Made by a program: the position numbers and the translations under genes
Assembly (NCBI GenBank): GCA_903835005.1
Contig: CAILLK010000042.1
Location: 1 to 64,000, forward strand
Length of the DNA: 64,000 nucleotides
Direction of reading: 5' to 3'
DNA from: an uncultured Bacteroidota bacterium
GTDB lineage: Bacteria > Bacteroidota > Bacteroidia > Chitinophagales > Chitinophagaceae
Notes under the pieces: generated by a model
The model's input: the letters and a program-made list of their open reading frames with translations, nothing else
What the model was told of the DNA's origin: nothing
Databases searched by the model: none
Part shown: positions 40,516-49,080 of the stretch, piece after piece
How the letters are laid out: each line of letters opens with the position of its first letter
How positions within the stretch are numbered: the stretch's first letter is position 1

Positions 40516-40815
40516 TAAATGTGACCCGGATTGACATTTTATCGAACCAGTTAAAAGAATTTTGTTATGCCGTATATCCCTTAAAGGAATGGTTTGGAAT
40601 GTAATAGTAACAAAAGGGAAATTAAGGATGATAATGGAAAGGAGAACCTTCTTAAAAATGGTTCGATGTTGAAAAAAAATTTTCGCGTTGTAAGTGATAG
40701 ACTCCTGCCCCAATGTATATTTATATTGCCTGCTAAAATCTCTGGTACATTCAAATATTTTAAGGATTAACTGATACGTGTTTTTATACACAGGCAGTTC
40801 ATAATACAACGCCAT
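40498..40815 (-). pseudogene. Truncated or frameshifted DGR accessory variability determinant (Avd-like four-helix-bundle) gene
   Basis: N-terminus MALYYELPVYKNTYQLILKIFECTRDFSRQYKYTLGQES matches bacterial Avd-like proteins as I know the family; from about residue 41 on it does not (ITYNAKIFFQHRTIFKKVLLSI...). Confidence 0.62.
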
Positions 40816-40829
40816 TTTTTTGAAATTTT

Positions 40830-40844
40830 TACCGCTTCGCGGTA
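40830..40844. repeat. GC-rich hairpin just downstream of the variable region
   Basis: taccgc-ttc-gcggta, 6-bp stem, 24 nt past the target gene's stop. Confidence 0.7.
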
Positions 40845-40867
40845 TTTCTTTTTAAATAGTTAAATTA

Positions 40868-41365
40868 TTAAAAAGCCCGCAAAGCACGCACGTAGCTTGC
40901 GAATTCCTTGTCGAAGGGGGTCTGGGTGCCACCGGCGAAGTCCTCGAACCACACGAACATGAAGTCGGCCTCACTCGAACTCCAATAGAAGCCACTGGCA
41001 AAACCACCTATTTCGGCTTGATTAATGTATAATTTATTTAATTCATCTTTGCTGGGCAAATACCAATCGGTGTTGCCACCACCTGTGTAGCTCCTTGCCA
41101 CTATGGCAGCATAGCTGCCTGCCCCCTGATTGGCTATAATAGCCATCGTATTTGAAAGTCCAGTTCCAATAGCAGTACCTGTAGCATAGGTATTAGTGTA
41201 GCTCCCGTTATACCATTGCACACCTGTACTCTGGTCGCCTGAGGCAGCTATCAGTCCATGTTGTACTGCCGGATCATATCCCGGATCACCGGATTGTAGC
41301 AGGTACGCAATTTTTCCACCGCCATAACTTTGACCTATGGTTAGTGTTGTTGTGGTTTGCTTCAT
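40868..41365 (-). CDS. DUF1566 / C-type-lectin-fold protein; likely DGR target (variable protein)
   Basis: IGQSYGGGKIAYLLQSGDPGYDPAVQHGLIAASGDQSTGVQWYNGSY...DWYLPSKDELNKLYINQAEIGGFASGFYWSSSEADFMFVWFEDFAGGTQTPFDKEFASYVRALRAF*. Confidence 0.85.
   Translation of the reverse strand: MKQTTTTLTIGQSYGGGKIAYLLQSGDPGYDPAVQHGLIAASGDQSTGVQWYNGSYTNTYATGTAIGTGLSNTMAIIANQGAGSYAAIVARSYTGGGNTDWYLPSKDELNKLYINQAEIGGFASGFYWSSSEADFMFVWFEDFAGGTQTPFDKEFASYVRALRAF
40871..40990 (-). other. Candidate DGR variable region (VR)
   Basis: After tat tgg agt tcg agt gag: gcc gac ttc atg ttc gtg tgg ttc gag gac ttc gcc ggt ggc acc cag acc ccc ttc gac aag gaa ttc gca agc tac; 17 of 26 codons end in C, as expected for AAC template codons mutated at adenines. 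Confidence 0.68.
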
Positions 41366-41570
41366 AAAAACTATTTTGGTTTTAAAAATACTACTGGGGT
41401 TTCAAAAATACTATTTTCTAATAAAAAATACCTCCACATATAAATAACATTAATTATTCCGCCATGCAGTTTATCCTCCGGATATTAGCCATATAAATAC
41501 ATGGAATATTACAACAGAGAAAAAGTCATCAACGGTGAATAGCAAGACAATACTCCCACGCGCAGGCATA

Positions 41571-41608
41571 AAAAAGCCCGTAAGTGCTTTAAAGTGCTCT
41601 TACGGGCC
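41571..41608 (-). terminator. Terminator downstream of tRNA-Arg
   Basis: gcccgtaag...cttacgggc inverted repeat followed on the minus strand by a T run. Confidence 0.7.
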
Positions 41609-41612
41609 GAAG

Positions 41613-41686
41613 TGACCCGGATTGGATTCGAACCAATGACCCCCAGCTTAGAAGGCTGGTGCTCTATCCAGCTGAGCTACCGGGCC
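41613..41686 (-). tRNA. tRNA-Arg (TCT anticodon)
   Basis: Minus strand ggcccggtagctcagctggatagagcaccagccttctaagctgggggtcattggttcgaatccaatccgggtca; full cloverleaf features. Confidence 0.95.
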
Positions 41687-41741
41687 GGCCGCTCAACAAA
41701 AAGTGTGCAAAGTTACGTAAAAAATACAATGATTCCAGCCA

Positions 41742-42671
41742 TTATTTCGGTTGGTCGCCTGGCGCTTCTCCATCCTTCAGTATGGTTACCGGTATCAGGT
41801 CCAGCACATAGTTCCAGGTATTATTGTCCCACTTCATACCATCATACTGGCCGCTGGGCACAAAGGTATACTTGCGGTGCGGGTCGTTCATCTGCGAAAC
41901 CAGGTGGTCGAAAACAATCATCTTATGCTCATCGTTCCAGTTCATAGACACCTGCACATCTTTCTTATACTCCAGTATAAACCTGTTCACCCTGTGCCCC
42001 GGAAAGTTGTGTGAGGATACACCGAAAATGGGCGCCCCGAAAACCACATGGTTATCTTCAAAGTACATTGCATCGAGCAATTTTTTGTTGCTGATAGAAG
42101 ATGAACCATTGTAACCAAACATGGTATACATTTTACGGCCGTTTATTTCCTGAGACATTATCCGGTAATATAATGCCCCGAACCATTTGCCACCGGTTAA
42201 AATACTGTCTTCAGCCCCTTTCCCCACCTCTTCCGTATAATCATTCAAGCCTATAAGCTTCAGTCTTTCTCCCGGCAGTTGAATCGCTCCGTAGTATCTT
42301 TTGGTTATGTTTGACGGCGTAATCTCCCAGTTAAAAATGCGGAAACTGCTGTCATCAGACTTAATGATATTGATAATAGTACTTAAACTGTCGAAAGGAT
42401 AAAGCCACGAATTAGGAATCTTGAGGGCATGTACAAGTTGTCTTACAAAACGTTCAGAATAACCAACCCGCAAATCAGGCAGAAATGAATCAAACATAGA
42501 GTCGGAGGTTGCGATCAGTGAATCTTCCATAATGCGGAGTTTCTCAAAATCCTGTGGCGCTAAAGTTTGAGAAAATGCCCTACCGGAGGTAGCCATCACA
42601 AATATTATAACCATGAAAAATGCCTTGTTTTTCATCATCATCCTGAATTTCATTACTTCAAACCTAAACAA
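41742..42671 (-). CDS. Hypothetical secreted protein
   Basis: 309-aa ORF with internal signal peptide MKNKAFFMVIIFVMATSGRAFSQ. Confidence 0.7.
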   Translation of the reverse strand: MFRFEVMKFRMMMKNKAFFMVIIFVMATSGRAFSQTLAPQDFEKLRIMEDSLIATSDSMFDSFLPDLRVGYSERFVRQLVHALKIPNSWLYPFDSLSTIINIIKSDDSSFRIFNWEITPSNITKRYYGAIQLPGERLKLIGLNDYTEEVGKGAEDSILTGGKWFGALYYRIMSQEINGRKMYTMFGYNGSSSISNKKLLDAMYFEDNHVVFGAPIFGVSSHNFPGHRVNRFILEYKKDVQVSMNWNDEHKMIVFDHLVSQMNDPHRKYTFVPSGQYDGMKWDNNTWNYVLDLIPVTILKDGEAPGDQPK

Positions 42672-42871
42672 TTTTTTGTTAAAGATATAATAAGGCTAAT
42701 TGAAAAGGTTAAGAAGCAAGATGCCGACCGGCCTGATAATTTAAATCAGCCCACAAATTGGAAGGAAAGAGGTCTTGGGTGGAAGATAAACAGCTACTCT
42801 GTCTATCCGCAGCAGAATATTTATGTATTTCGCTTAAAAGCTACTATTTTCGGTCTCAAATTCGCCATAGG

Positions 42872-44194
42872 ATGCATTTGGTACAACAGTTATTGTTTAT
42901 AGTCTGCACGATAGCCGGCATATATATTTTCGCAAAAAAGGTGGGCGAAATGCGGCGCAACATCCTGCTGGGGCGGGACGAAGATCTCAGTGACAACAGT
43001 GGCCAGCGATGGAAGAATATGCTGCTGCTGGCAATAGGCCAGAAGAAAATGTTTAAGAACCCGATACCGGCGTTTCTGCACCTGGCCGTTTATGCTGGCT
43101 TCATTATCATTAACATTGAAATACTGGAAATATTCCTTGATGGATTTACGGGTTATCACCGCCTGTTTGCCCATGCCGAAGGTCTTCGTAATCTGTATGC
43201 TTACCTTATAGGTTTCTTTGAGGTACTGGCATCCCTGGTGCTTATTGGCTGTGTTATTTTCCTGATCAGGAGAAATATTTTAAAGGTGCGCCGGCTGAAT
43301 ATGAAAGAACTCATCGGGTGGCCGCGCGAAGATGCCAATATCATATTGCTAACTGAAATAGTGCTGATGACCTTACTGCTCACCATGAATGCTGCCGACC
43401 AGGCGCTGCAGGGGCGCGAAGGGGCTGAACATTACCTTGCCTTAAAACCTTTCCTGGTGAGTGGCAATTTCGTTCATCTGTTTTCCGGTATGTCAGTACC
43501 CACTCTTATGATAATTGAGCGCACCTGCTGGTGGCTGCATATACTGGGTATTTTCTTCTTTCTCAATTATCTGCCCTACTCCAAGCATTTCCATATTCTG
43601 CTGGCTTTCCCAAATGCTTATTACTCCAAACTTACACCAAACGGCGAGGTAAAAAACATGAAAGATATACAGAACGAAGTGCTGTATATGATGGAGCCTG
43701 ATAAAGCCCCGGCTGCGACAGCGGAGGGAGAACACAAACGCTTTGGCGCCAAAGATGTAACCGACCTCACCTGGAAAAACCTTCTGGATGCCTACTCGTG
43801 TACCGAATGCGGGCGGTGCACATCGGTATGCCCGGCAAACAATACCGGCAAGAAACTTAGCCCCCGCAAGATAATGATGGACACCCGCGACAGGCTGGAA
43901 GAAGTGGGCAAAAACATAACTGCAAACAAGGAATTTAAAGACGATGGCAAGAGCCTGCTGAATGACTATATAACTGTGGAAGAATTGCGGGCCTGCACTA
44001 CCTGCCAGGCCTGTGTGGATGCCTGCCCTGTGATGATAGACCCGCTGGACATTATCATGCAGCTACGCCGCAACCTGATAATGGAAGACAGCAATGCCCC
44101 GCAGGAATGGAATATGATGTTTGGCAACATAGAAAACAATATGGCGCCATGGAAGTTTAGCCCGGATGATCGGGATACGTGGGTGAATGGGTAA
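42872..44194 (+). CDS. Membrane Fe-S oxidoreductase (heterodisulfide-reductase-like, two 4Fe-4S clusters)
   Basis: CTECGRCTSVCPANNTGKKLSPRKIMMDTR...CTTCQACVDACPVMIDPLDIIMQLRR; start placed at MHLVQQLL (42872). Confidence 0.88.
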   Translation: MHLVQQLLFIVCTIAGIYIFAKKVGEMRRNILLGRDEDLSDNSGQRWKNMLLLAIGQKKMFKNPIPAFLHLAVYAGFIIINIEILEIFLDGFTGYHRLFAHAEGLRNLYAYLIGFFEVLASLVLIGCVIFLIRRNILKVRRLNMKELIGWPREDANIILLTEIVLMTLLLTMNAADQALQGREGAEHYLALKPFLVSGNFVHLFSGMSVPTLMIIERTCWWLHILGIFFFLNYLPYSKHFHILLAFPNAYYSKLTPNGEVKNMKDIQNEVLYMMEPDKAPAATAEGEHKRFGAKDVTDLTWKNLLDAYSCTECGRCTSVCPANNTGKKLSPRKIMMDTRDRLEEVGKNITANKEFKDDGKSLLNDYITVEELRACTTCQACVDACPVMIDPLDIIMQLRRNLIMEDSNAPQEWNMMFGNIENNMAPWKFSPDDRDTWVNG

Positions 44195-44264
44195 TTTGCA
44201 AATATGGAAATGTGCAGATGTGGAAATTGGTGGCGATTGAAAATAATTTTTTTAATGAGTAACA

Positions 44265-45620
44265 ATGGCTGAAGAAAATAAAGGGATTTACTTTACTGAA
44301 CTGAGGCTCCAAAACGTAAGGTGTTTTGGGGATGAGGCCGTTTTAAAATTAAGTAATGATAAAGGCGAGTGGAGCAGATGGAATGTAATACTTGGGGATA
44401 ATGGGACAGGGAAGACAACTTTGTTGCAGTGCTTGGCGGGGTTAGAGCAGCATTCGTCTCCATCAAATGATGGAAGTTGGTCAGCCGACATTGAAGATCG
44501 AAAGCAAAGTTTCTTAAGGTTATCTAACCTTTCCAATAATCTTAAACCTGCAGATGTAACAGGTGTGGTAAAAATTTCTAAAACCGAATTAGTCCCATTA
44601 AACTTCACGGAATTTTTAGAAGGCGGTTTTTTGACAACAGTATTATATGATAGTAGAATAAAGAATTTATTTATCCTTGGTTACGGAGCTAACCGTCGCA
44701 TAAGTTTTCAAATTTTCTCAAAGAAAGAAATAAACCCGGAAATTTCGTCAACACTTTTTGATGATGATGCTAAACTGATAAATACCGAAGAATGGCTTTA
44801 TCAGATGGATTATTCAGCCTACTCTTACATAGTTACGAGCGGATCAACACAAGTTCCTACAAACGATAATGAAATAAGAAAATTCACTAAAGATTTCCGA
44901 AATAAAATTGAGAATATATTATTAGGTGTATTACCAGACATAGCTAAAATTAGGTTCACAAAATCTGAAAAAATTAATCAGCTTCCGAAAATAGAATTTA
45001 AAACTCCATATGGTTGGGTAGGTATAAATCAACTAAGTTATGGCTATAAAACAATGGTAGCTTGGATTGTCGATGTTGCTGCTCAAATGTTCAAGAGATA
45101 CCCAGATTCCGCAAACCCTTTAGAAGAACCAGTAATAATTCTTGTTGATGAAATTGACCTTCACCTACACCCAAAATGGCAAAGGCAGATTTTTGATTTT
45201 CTGGAAAAAAGATTTCCGAGGGCGCAGTTTATTGTTACTGCCCATAGCCCGCTGATAGTGCAGAGTGCACCTAAGGATGCGAATATAATAGTGCTGAAGA
45301 AGGAGCAGGTGGGTGATGAGTTTGTTGTTAAGATAGATAATGATACAAAGTCGGTATGGAACTGGAGGATTGACCAGATAATGGCAAGTGATCTGTTTGG
45401 TTTGGATAGTTTACGTAATCCAGAGATAGAACGCTTAATGAATGAGCGAACCAGCCTCATCCAAAAAGATTCATTGACAGTGGATGAACAAAGTCGCCTT
45501 GACGAATTGAATGATCTCTCAGATCGTTTACCAACAGCCGATAACCCAACAGATATTAAAGCGATGGAAATAATCAGGGAGGCGGCAGATTATATAAAAA
45601 ACAAACAGAAAGCCCAATGA
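44265..45620 (+). CDS. AAA (ABC/OLD-type) ATPase, Septu PtuA-like
   Basis: LRLQNVRCFGDEAVLKL; Walker A VILGDNGTGKTTLLQCLAGLE; Walker B VIILVDEIDLHLHPKWQRQIFDFLEKRFPRAQFIVTAHSPLIVQ. Confidence 0.85.
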   Translation: MAEENKGIYFTELRLQNVRCFGDEAVLKLSNDKGEWSRWNVILGDNGTGKTTLLQCLAGLEQHSSPSNDGSWSADIEDRKQSFLRLSNLSNNLKPADVTGVVKISKTELVPLNFTEFLEGGFLTTVLYDSRIKNLFILGYGANRRISFQIFSKKEINPEISSTLFDDDAKLINTEEWLYQMDYSAYSYIVTSGSTQVPTNDNEIRKFTKDFRNKIENILLGVLPDIAKIRFTKSEKINQLPKIEFKTPYGWVGINQLSYGYKTMVAWIVDVAAQMFKRYPDSANPLEEPVIILVDEIDLHLHPKWQRQIFDFLEKRFPRAQFIVTAHSPLIVQSAPKDANIIVLKKEQVGDEFVVKIDNDTKSVWNWRIDQIMASDLFGLDSLRNPEIERLMNERTSLIQKDSLTVDEQSRLDELNDLSDRLPTADNPTDIKAMEIIREAADYIKNKQKAQ

Positions 45621-46381
45621 TTCAAATAAGAAATAAAATTGGGTCTGCTGTTCCGGATATTTTATCTGGCAAAGGAAGGTCTGTAGCTGATGCTCATAAG
45701 GTGGAATATGAGAATGGTGCAATTGATTTCAAGTTTGATCCTAAAATTTACGGAAATAAAAATGTCAAAGAAAAATTGATTGAATTACAGAATGGGAAAT
45801 GCTGTTTTTGTGAATCAGTAATACATGCTAATTCATATGGAGATGTAGAGCATTACCGGCCTAAAGCAGCATGGGTGCAGGGAAATGAAGCACTAAACAA
45901 GCCAGGGTATTATTGGCTGGCCTATGATTGGGACAATTTATTTTATTGTTGCCAGATTTGCAATGAACAGTTCAAGAAAAACTATTTCCCTTTAGCAACA
46001 GAAAGCAATCGGGCAAAGAATCATCATGAAGATATAAGCAAAGAGGACCCATTGTTTATTCATCCTGTAAATGATAATCCTGAAGACCATATTGAGTTCA
46101 TAGGAGATGTGCCACGACCTCGGAATTCTAGTGCAAAAGGTAAAGTTACAATTGAGAGAACAGGGCTAAACAGAGATAAGCTAAATGACAAAAGAAAACG
46201 GACTTTTACTGCTCTGAATCATATCTATCAACTTGTAAAAAATCATCCTGACAATCCACCGGAATTAAAGCAAAATGCAATTAATGTACTCCTGGAATAT
46301 CACTTTAATGCGCATCAGGACGAAACCGAATACGCCTCTATGCTGCGTTGCTTTTTCAGAAAAAACCCTATAGATTTTTAA
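45617..46381 (+). CDS. HNH nuclease (TIGR02646-like), Septu PtuB-like
   Basis: ELQNGKCCFCESVIHANSYGDVEHYRPKA...YYWLAYDWDNLFYCCQICNEQFKKNYFPL; ATGA overlap with the ATPase gene. Confidence 0.83.
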   Translation: MIQIRNKIGSAVPDILSGKGRSVADAHKVEYENGAIDFKFDPKIYGNKNVKEKLIELQNGKCCFCESVIHANSYGDVEHYRPKAAWVQGNEALNKPGYYWLAYDWDNLFYCCQICNEQFKKNYFPLATESNRAKNHHEDISKEDPLFIHPVNDNPEDHIEFIGDVPRPRNSSAKGKVTIERTGLNRDKLNDKRKRTFTALNHIYQLVKNHPDNPPELKQNAINVLLEYHFNAHQDETEYASMLRCFFRKNPIDF

Positions 46382-46399
46382 CCTTAAGAACTTTAGTTT

Positions 46400-47176
46400 A
46401 TGCCAGTAAAATCAATGAGTGAATACGCTGCGAACGGAGATAACCTGGAGATACTTTTCTGGGTGGGATGTGCAGGTAGCTTCGATCAGCGGGCGCAGAA
46501 GATAACCAGGGCTTTTGCCCATATACTCGATAAAGTGGGTATTAAATTTGCGATACTGGGCAAGGAAGAAATGTGTACGGGCGATCCGGCGCGAAGGGCG
46601 GGCAATGAGTTTATGTTCCAGATGATGGCCTATAACAACATCCAGACCATGAATGGCTATGGCATTAAAAAAGTGGTAACCATATGCCCGCATTGCTACA
46701 ATATTTTTAAGAACGAATATCCTGCGCTGGGTGGCAACTATGAGGTAATGCACCATACTACTTTCCTGCAGCAACTCATCAATGAAGGTAAAATTAGGCT
46801 TAAAGACGGTGGCGTATTTAAAGGCAAAAAGATAACCTACCACGATAGCTGCTACCTGGGCAGAGGAAATAACATCTATGAGGCTCCCCGCGAAGTACTG
46901 GCGGCTTTTGACAGTGAACTGGTGGAAATGAAACGCTGCAAAAGCAATGGTATGTGCTGCGGCGCCGGAGGTGCACAGATGTTTAAGGAAGAAGAACCCG
47001 GAGATACCCGTATCAATTTTGTACGGGCCAGCCAGGCTTTGGAAACCGGCGCAACCATAATTGCATCCAATTGCCCGTTTTGTATGACCATGCTCACTGA
47101 TGGTGTGAAAAATAAAGAACAGGAAGAAAATGTAAAGGTGCTGGATATTGCCGAAATGGTGGCGATGTCGCTTTAA
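46400..47176 (+). CDS. (Fe-S)-binding CCG-domain protein (heterodisulfide reductase B-like)
   Basis: FWVGCAGSFDQRAQKI...VVTICPHCYNIFKNEYPALGG...YHDSCYLGRGNNIYEAPR...MCCGAGGAQMF. Confidence 0.9.
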   Translation: MPVKSMSEYAANGDNLEILFWVGCAGSFDQRAQKITRAFAHILDKVGIKFAILGKEEMCTGDPARRAGNEFMFQMMAYNNIQTMNGYGIKKVVTICPHCYNIFKNEYPALGGNYEVMHHTTFLQQLINEGKIRLKDGGVFKGKKITYHDSCYLGRGNNIYEAPREVLAAFDSELVEMKRCKSNGMCCGAGGAQMFKEEEPGDTRINFVRASQALETGATIIASNCPFCMTMLTDGVKNKEQEENVKVLDIAEMVAMSL

Positions 47177-47251
47177 GTCATAAGTCGTTAGTCTTTAGTT
47201 GTGGTATTTTATTCAGAAGATTAATTCATTTTTAATAATTAAATTCCTGCA

Positions 47252-47833
47252 ATGAAAAAACTGTTTTTTGCGGTAAGCACACTTACAATCCTGTCTGCTT
47301 GCAGCAGTAAACCACAAAGGGATGATGCCAAAATCAAAGCATGTATCAATACGTATCTGACCACAGGCATTGATAAAAAAGATGTACCTAAAATTGACAG
47401 TATAAGTATCAACTCTGCTGATACACTGACTGAAAAGAATTGCCTGAAAATTGCAATGGACCGCAAATATGATCTTCTTAAATCGCTCAACGCCATTTAT
47501 CAATCGAAACTGGAACTTTTAAAAGCAGATTCAGCTTTACTGGGCAGCCTGCAGCAACAGGTGGATTTATATAAAAAACACGGAGAAAAATTTGATGAAA
47601 CTTCATTGAAGAATCAAACTGAAAAAATAAAGACTGACTCAGCCGAAATAATAGAAAGCAGGGTAAGCGCTGATAAAACAAGGAACTCAATTGACAGTCT
47701 TGGCAAACTATACAACGTCGCGGATTCAGTTGGCTTCTACGGTTATTTTATCGGTGCATCGGTGCACATACATGGCTCAGACATAGAGACCGGTAATTAT
47801 ATTGTTACCAAGGACTGGAAAGTGAGCAGATGA
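47252..47833 (+). CDS. Hypothetical lipoprotein
   Basis: MKKLFFAVSTLTILSACSSKP lipobox. Confidence 0.7.
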   Translation: MKKLFFAVSTLTILSACSSKPQRDDAKIKACINTYLTTGIDKKDVPKIDSISINSADTLTEKNCLKIAMDRKYDLLKSLNAIYQSKLELLKADSALLGSLQQQVDLYKKHGEKFDETSLKNQTEKIKTDSAEIIESRVSADKTRNSIDSLGKLYNVADSVGFYGYFIGASVHIHGSDIETGNYIVTKDWKVSR

Positions 47834-47847
47834 TGTGACTGGAAGAA

Positions 47848-49080
47848 TTAAATAATGGATTTAATGTGCTCCAGGTACTTCATTGCCAACACCTCCCGGT
47901 CAAAGTTTTCTTTTGCAAACCGGTAACCACTCTCCCCTTCCCTCCTAACCCGTTCAGGGTCGTTAAGATACAGGCGTATCACCCTGTTGTATTCTGCTGT
48001 ATTCTCAGGCTCTACATAACTTCCAGCTCCGGCAGCTTCAACCAGTTCCCGCGATACGCCATCAATAGCCATGAGAATTGGCCGCTTGCACGACATATAG
48101 TCGAAGGTCTTGTTGGAGTAAACGGTCTTAAAAGTATCCACCCGTTTAAGCACCGATGCCCCCATTTCGGAAGCCAGTATATACCGGAACACATCGGCTT
48201 TAGGCACAGAATCGAGGAACCTGACATTGGTAATTTTCCGGTCTTCAGCCATTTTCACGAGCCTGTCTTTTTCCATACCCTGTCCTATCAGCAGGAAAAG
48301 CACATTTGTATCGGTCAGCACTTCAGCCGCGTCCAGTATTTGTTCCAGGCAGTTAGCCACACCATGGGCGCCTACATAAGTGATTACAAATTTACCTTCC
48401 AGCCCATGCATTTTACGGAAAACATCCTTGTCGAATTCCCGGAGCAATTTCTCTGACAGACTGAAATCTGCAGCATTAGAGATCTGGATCAATTTGTTTT
48501 CTGCTATACCTTTTTTCTCTTTCAGTGAGGTGTAAAAGGCAGGAGTCAGAACGTTAATAAGCTTTGCCCTTTTATAAATAAATGCTTCAACCCAATAGGC
48601 CAGTTTTATAACCAGTTTATTTGTCAGCACGCCGGTATCAATTGCCGATTCCGGCCAGAGGTCGCGTACTTCAAATACAAATGGCATCCGCCTTAACCTG
48701 GAAACCAGATATCCGCTTACGCCAACAAACAACGGCGGAGAAGTAACTATAACCACATCAAATTTTCCTTTTGCTTTAATCAGTCCTGCATAAAGCGATG
48801 AAAACATAAAGGAAAAATAGCCCCAAAGCCTGCCAATAAAATGCTTATTATATGCCTCAGATACATGACACCTCAATACAGTAACAGCCCCCTGTTGCTT
48901 TTTCACAAACAACCGGCCTTTATACTCCGGTTTCTTTTCTTTCCCGTTATAATGCATCATGCCTCCCAGCACGGTTACGGTATGCCCCTGTTCCGTCCAT
49001 ACCCTGGTAAATTCATTCCACCGGGAGCCTCCCGGGTCATCTTCCTCTAAAAAATACTGGTGAATAAGAAGTATGTTCAT
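47848..49080 (-). CDS. Glycosyltransferase family 4
   Basis: MNILLIHQYFLEEDDPGGSRWNEFTRVWTEQGHTVTVLGG...VFEVRDLWPESAIDTGVL...ITYVGAHGVANCLEQILDAAEVL. Confidence 0.92.
   Translation of the reverse strand: MNILLIHQYFLEEDDPGGSRWNEFTRVWTEQGHTVTVLGGMMHYNGKEKKPEYKGRLFVKKQQGAVTVLRCHVSEAYNKHFIGRLWGYFSFMFSSLYAGLIKAKGKFDVVIVTSPPLFVGVSGYLVSRLRRMPFVFEVRDLWPESAIDTGVLTNKLVIKLAYWVEAFIYKRAKLINVLTPAFYTSLKEKKGIAENKLIQISNAADFSLSEKLLREFDKDVFRKMHGLEGKFVITYVGAHGVANCLEQILDAAEVLTDTNVLFLLIGQGMEKDRLVKMAEDRKITNVRFLDSVPKADVFRYILASEMGASVLKRVDTFKTVYSNKTFDYMSCKRPILMAIDGVSRELVEAAGAGSYVEPENTAEYNRVIRLYLNDPERVRREGESGYRFAKENFDREVLAMKYLEHIKSII

Noticed and set aside
44265-46381. Retron (e.g. Ec78-type with PtuAB) considered
   Set aside because: No reverse transcriptase ORF or msr/msd-like structure recognised next to the ATPase/HNH pair.
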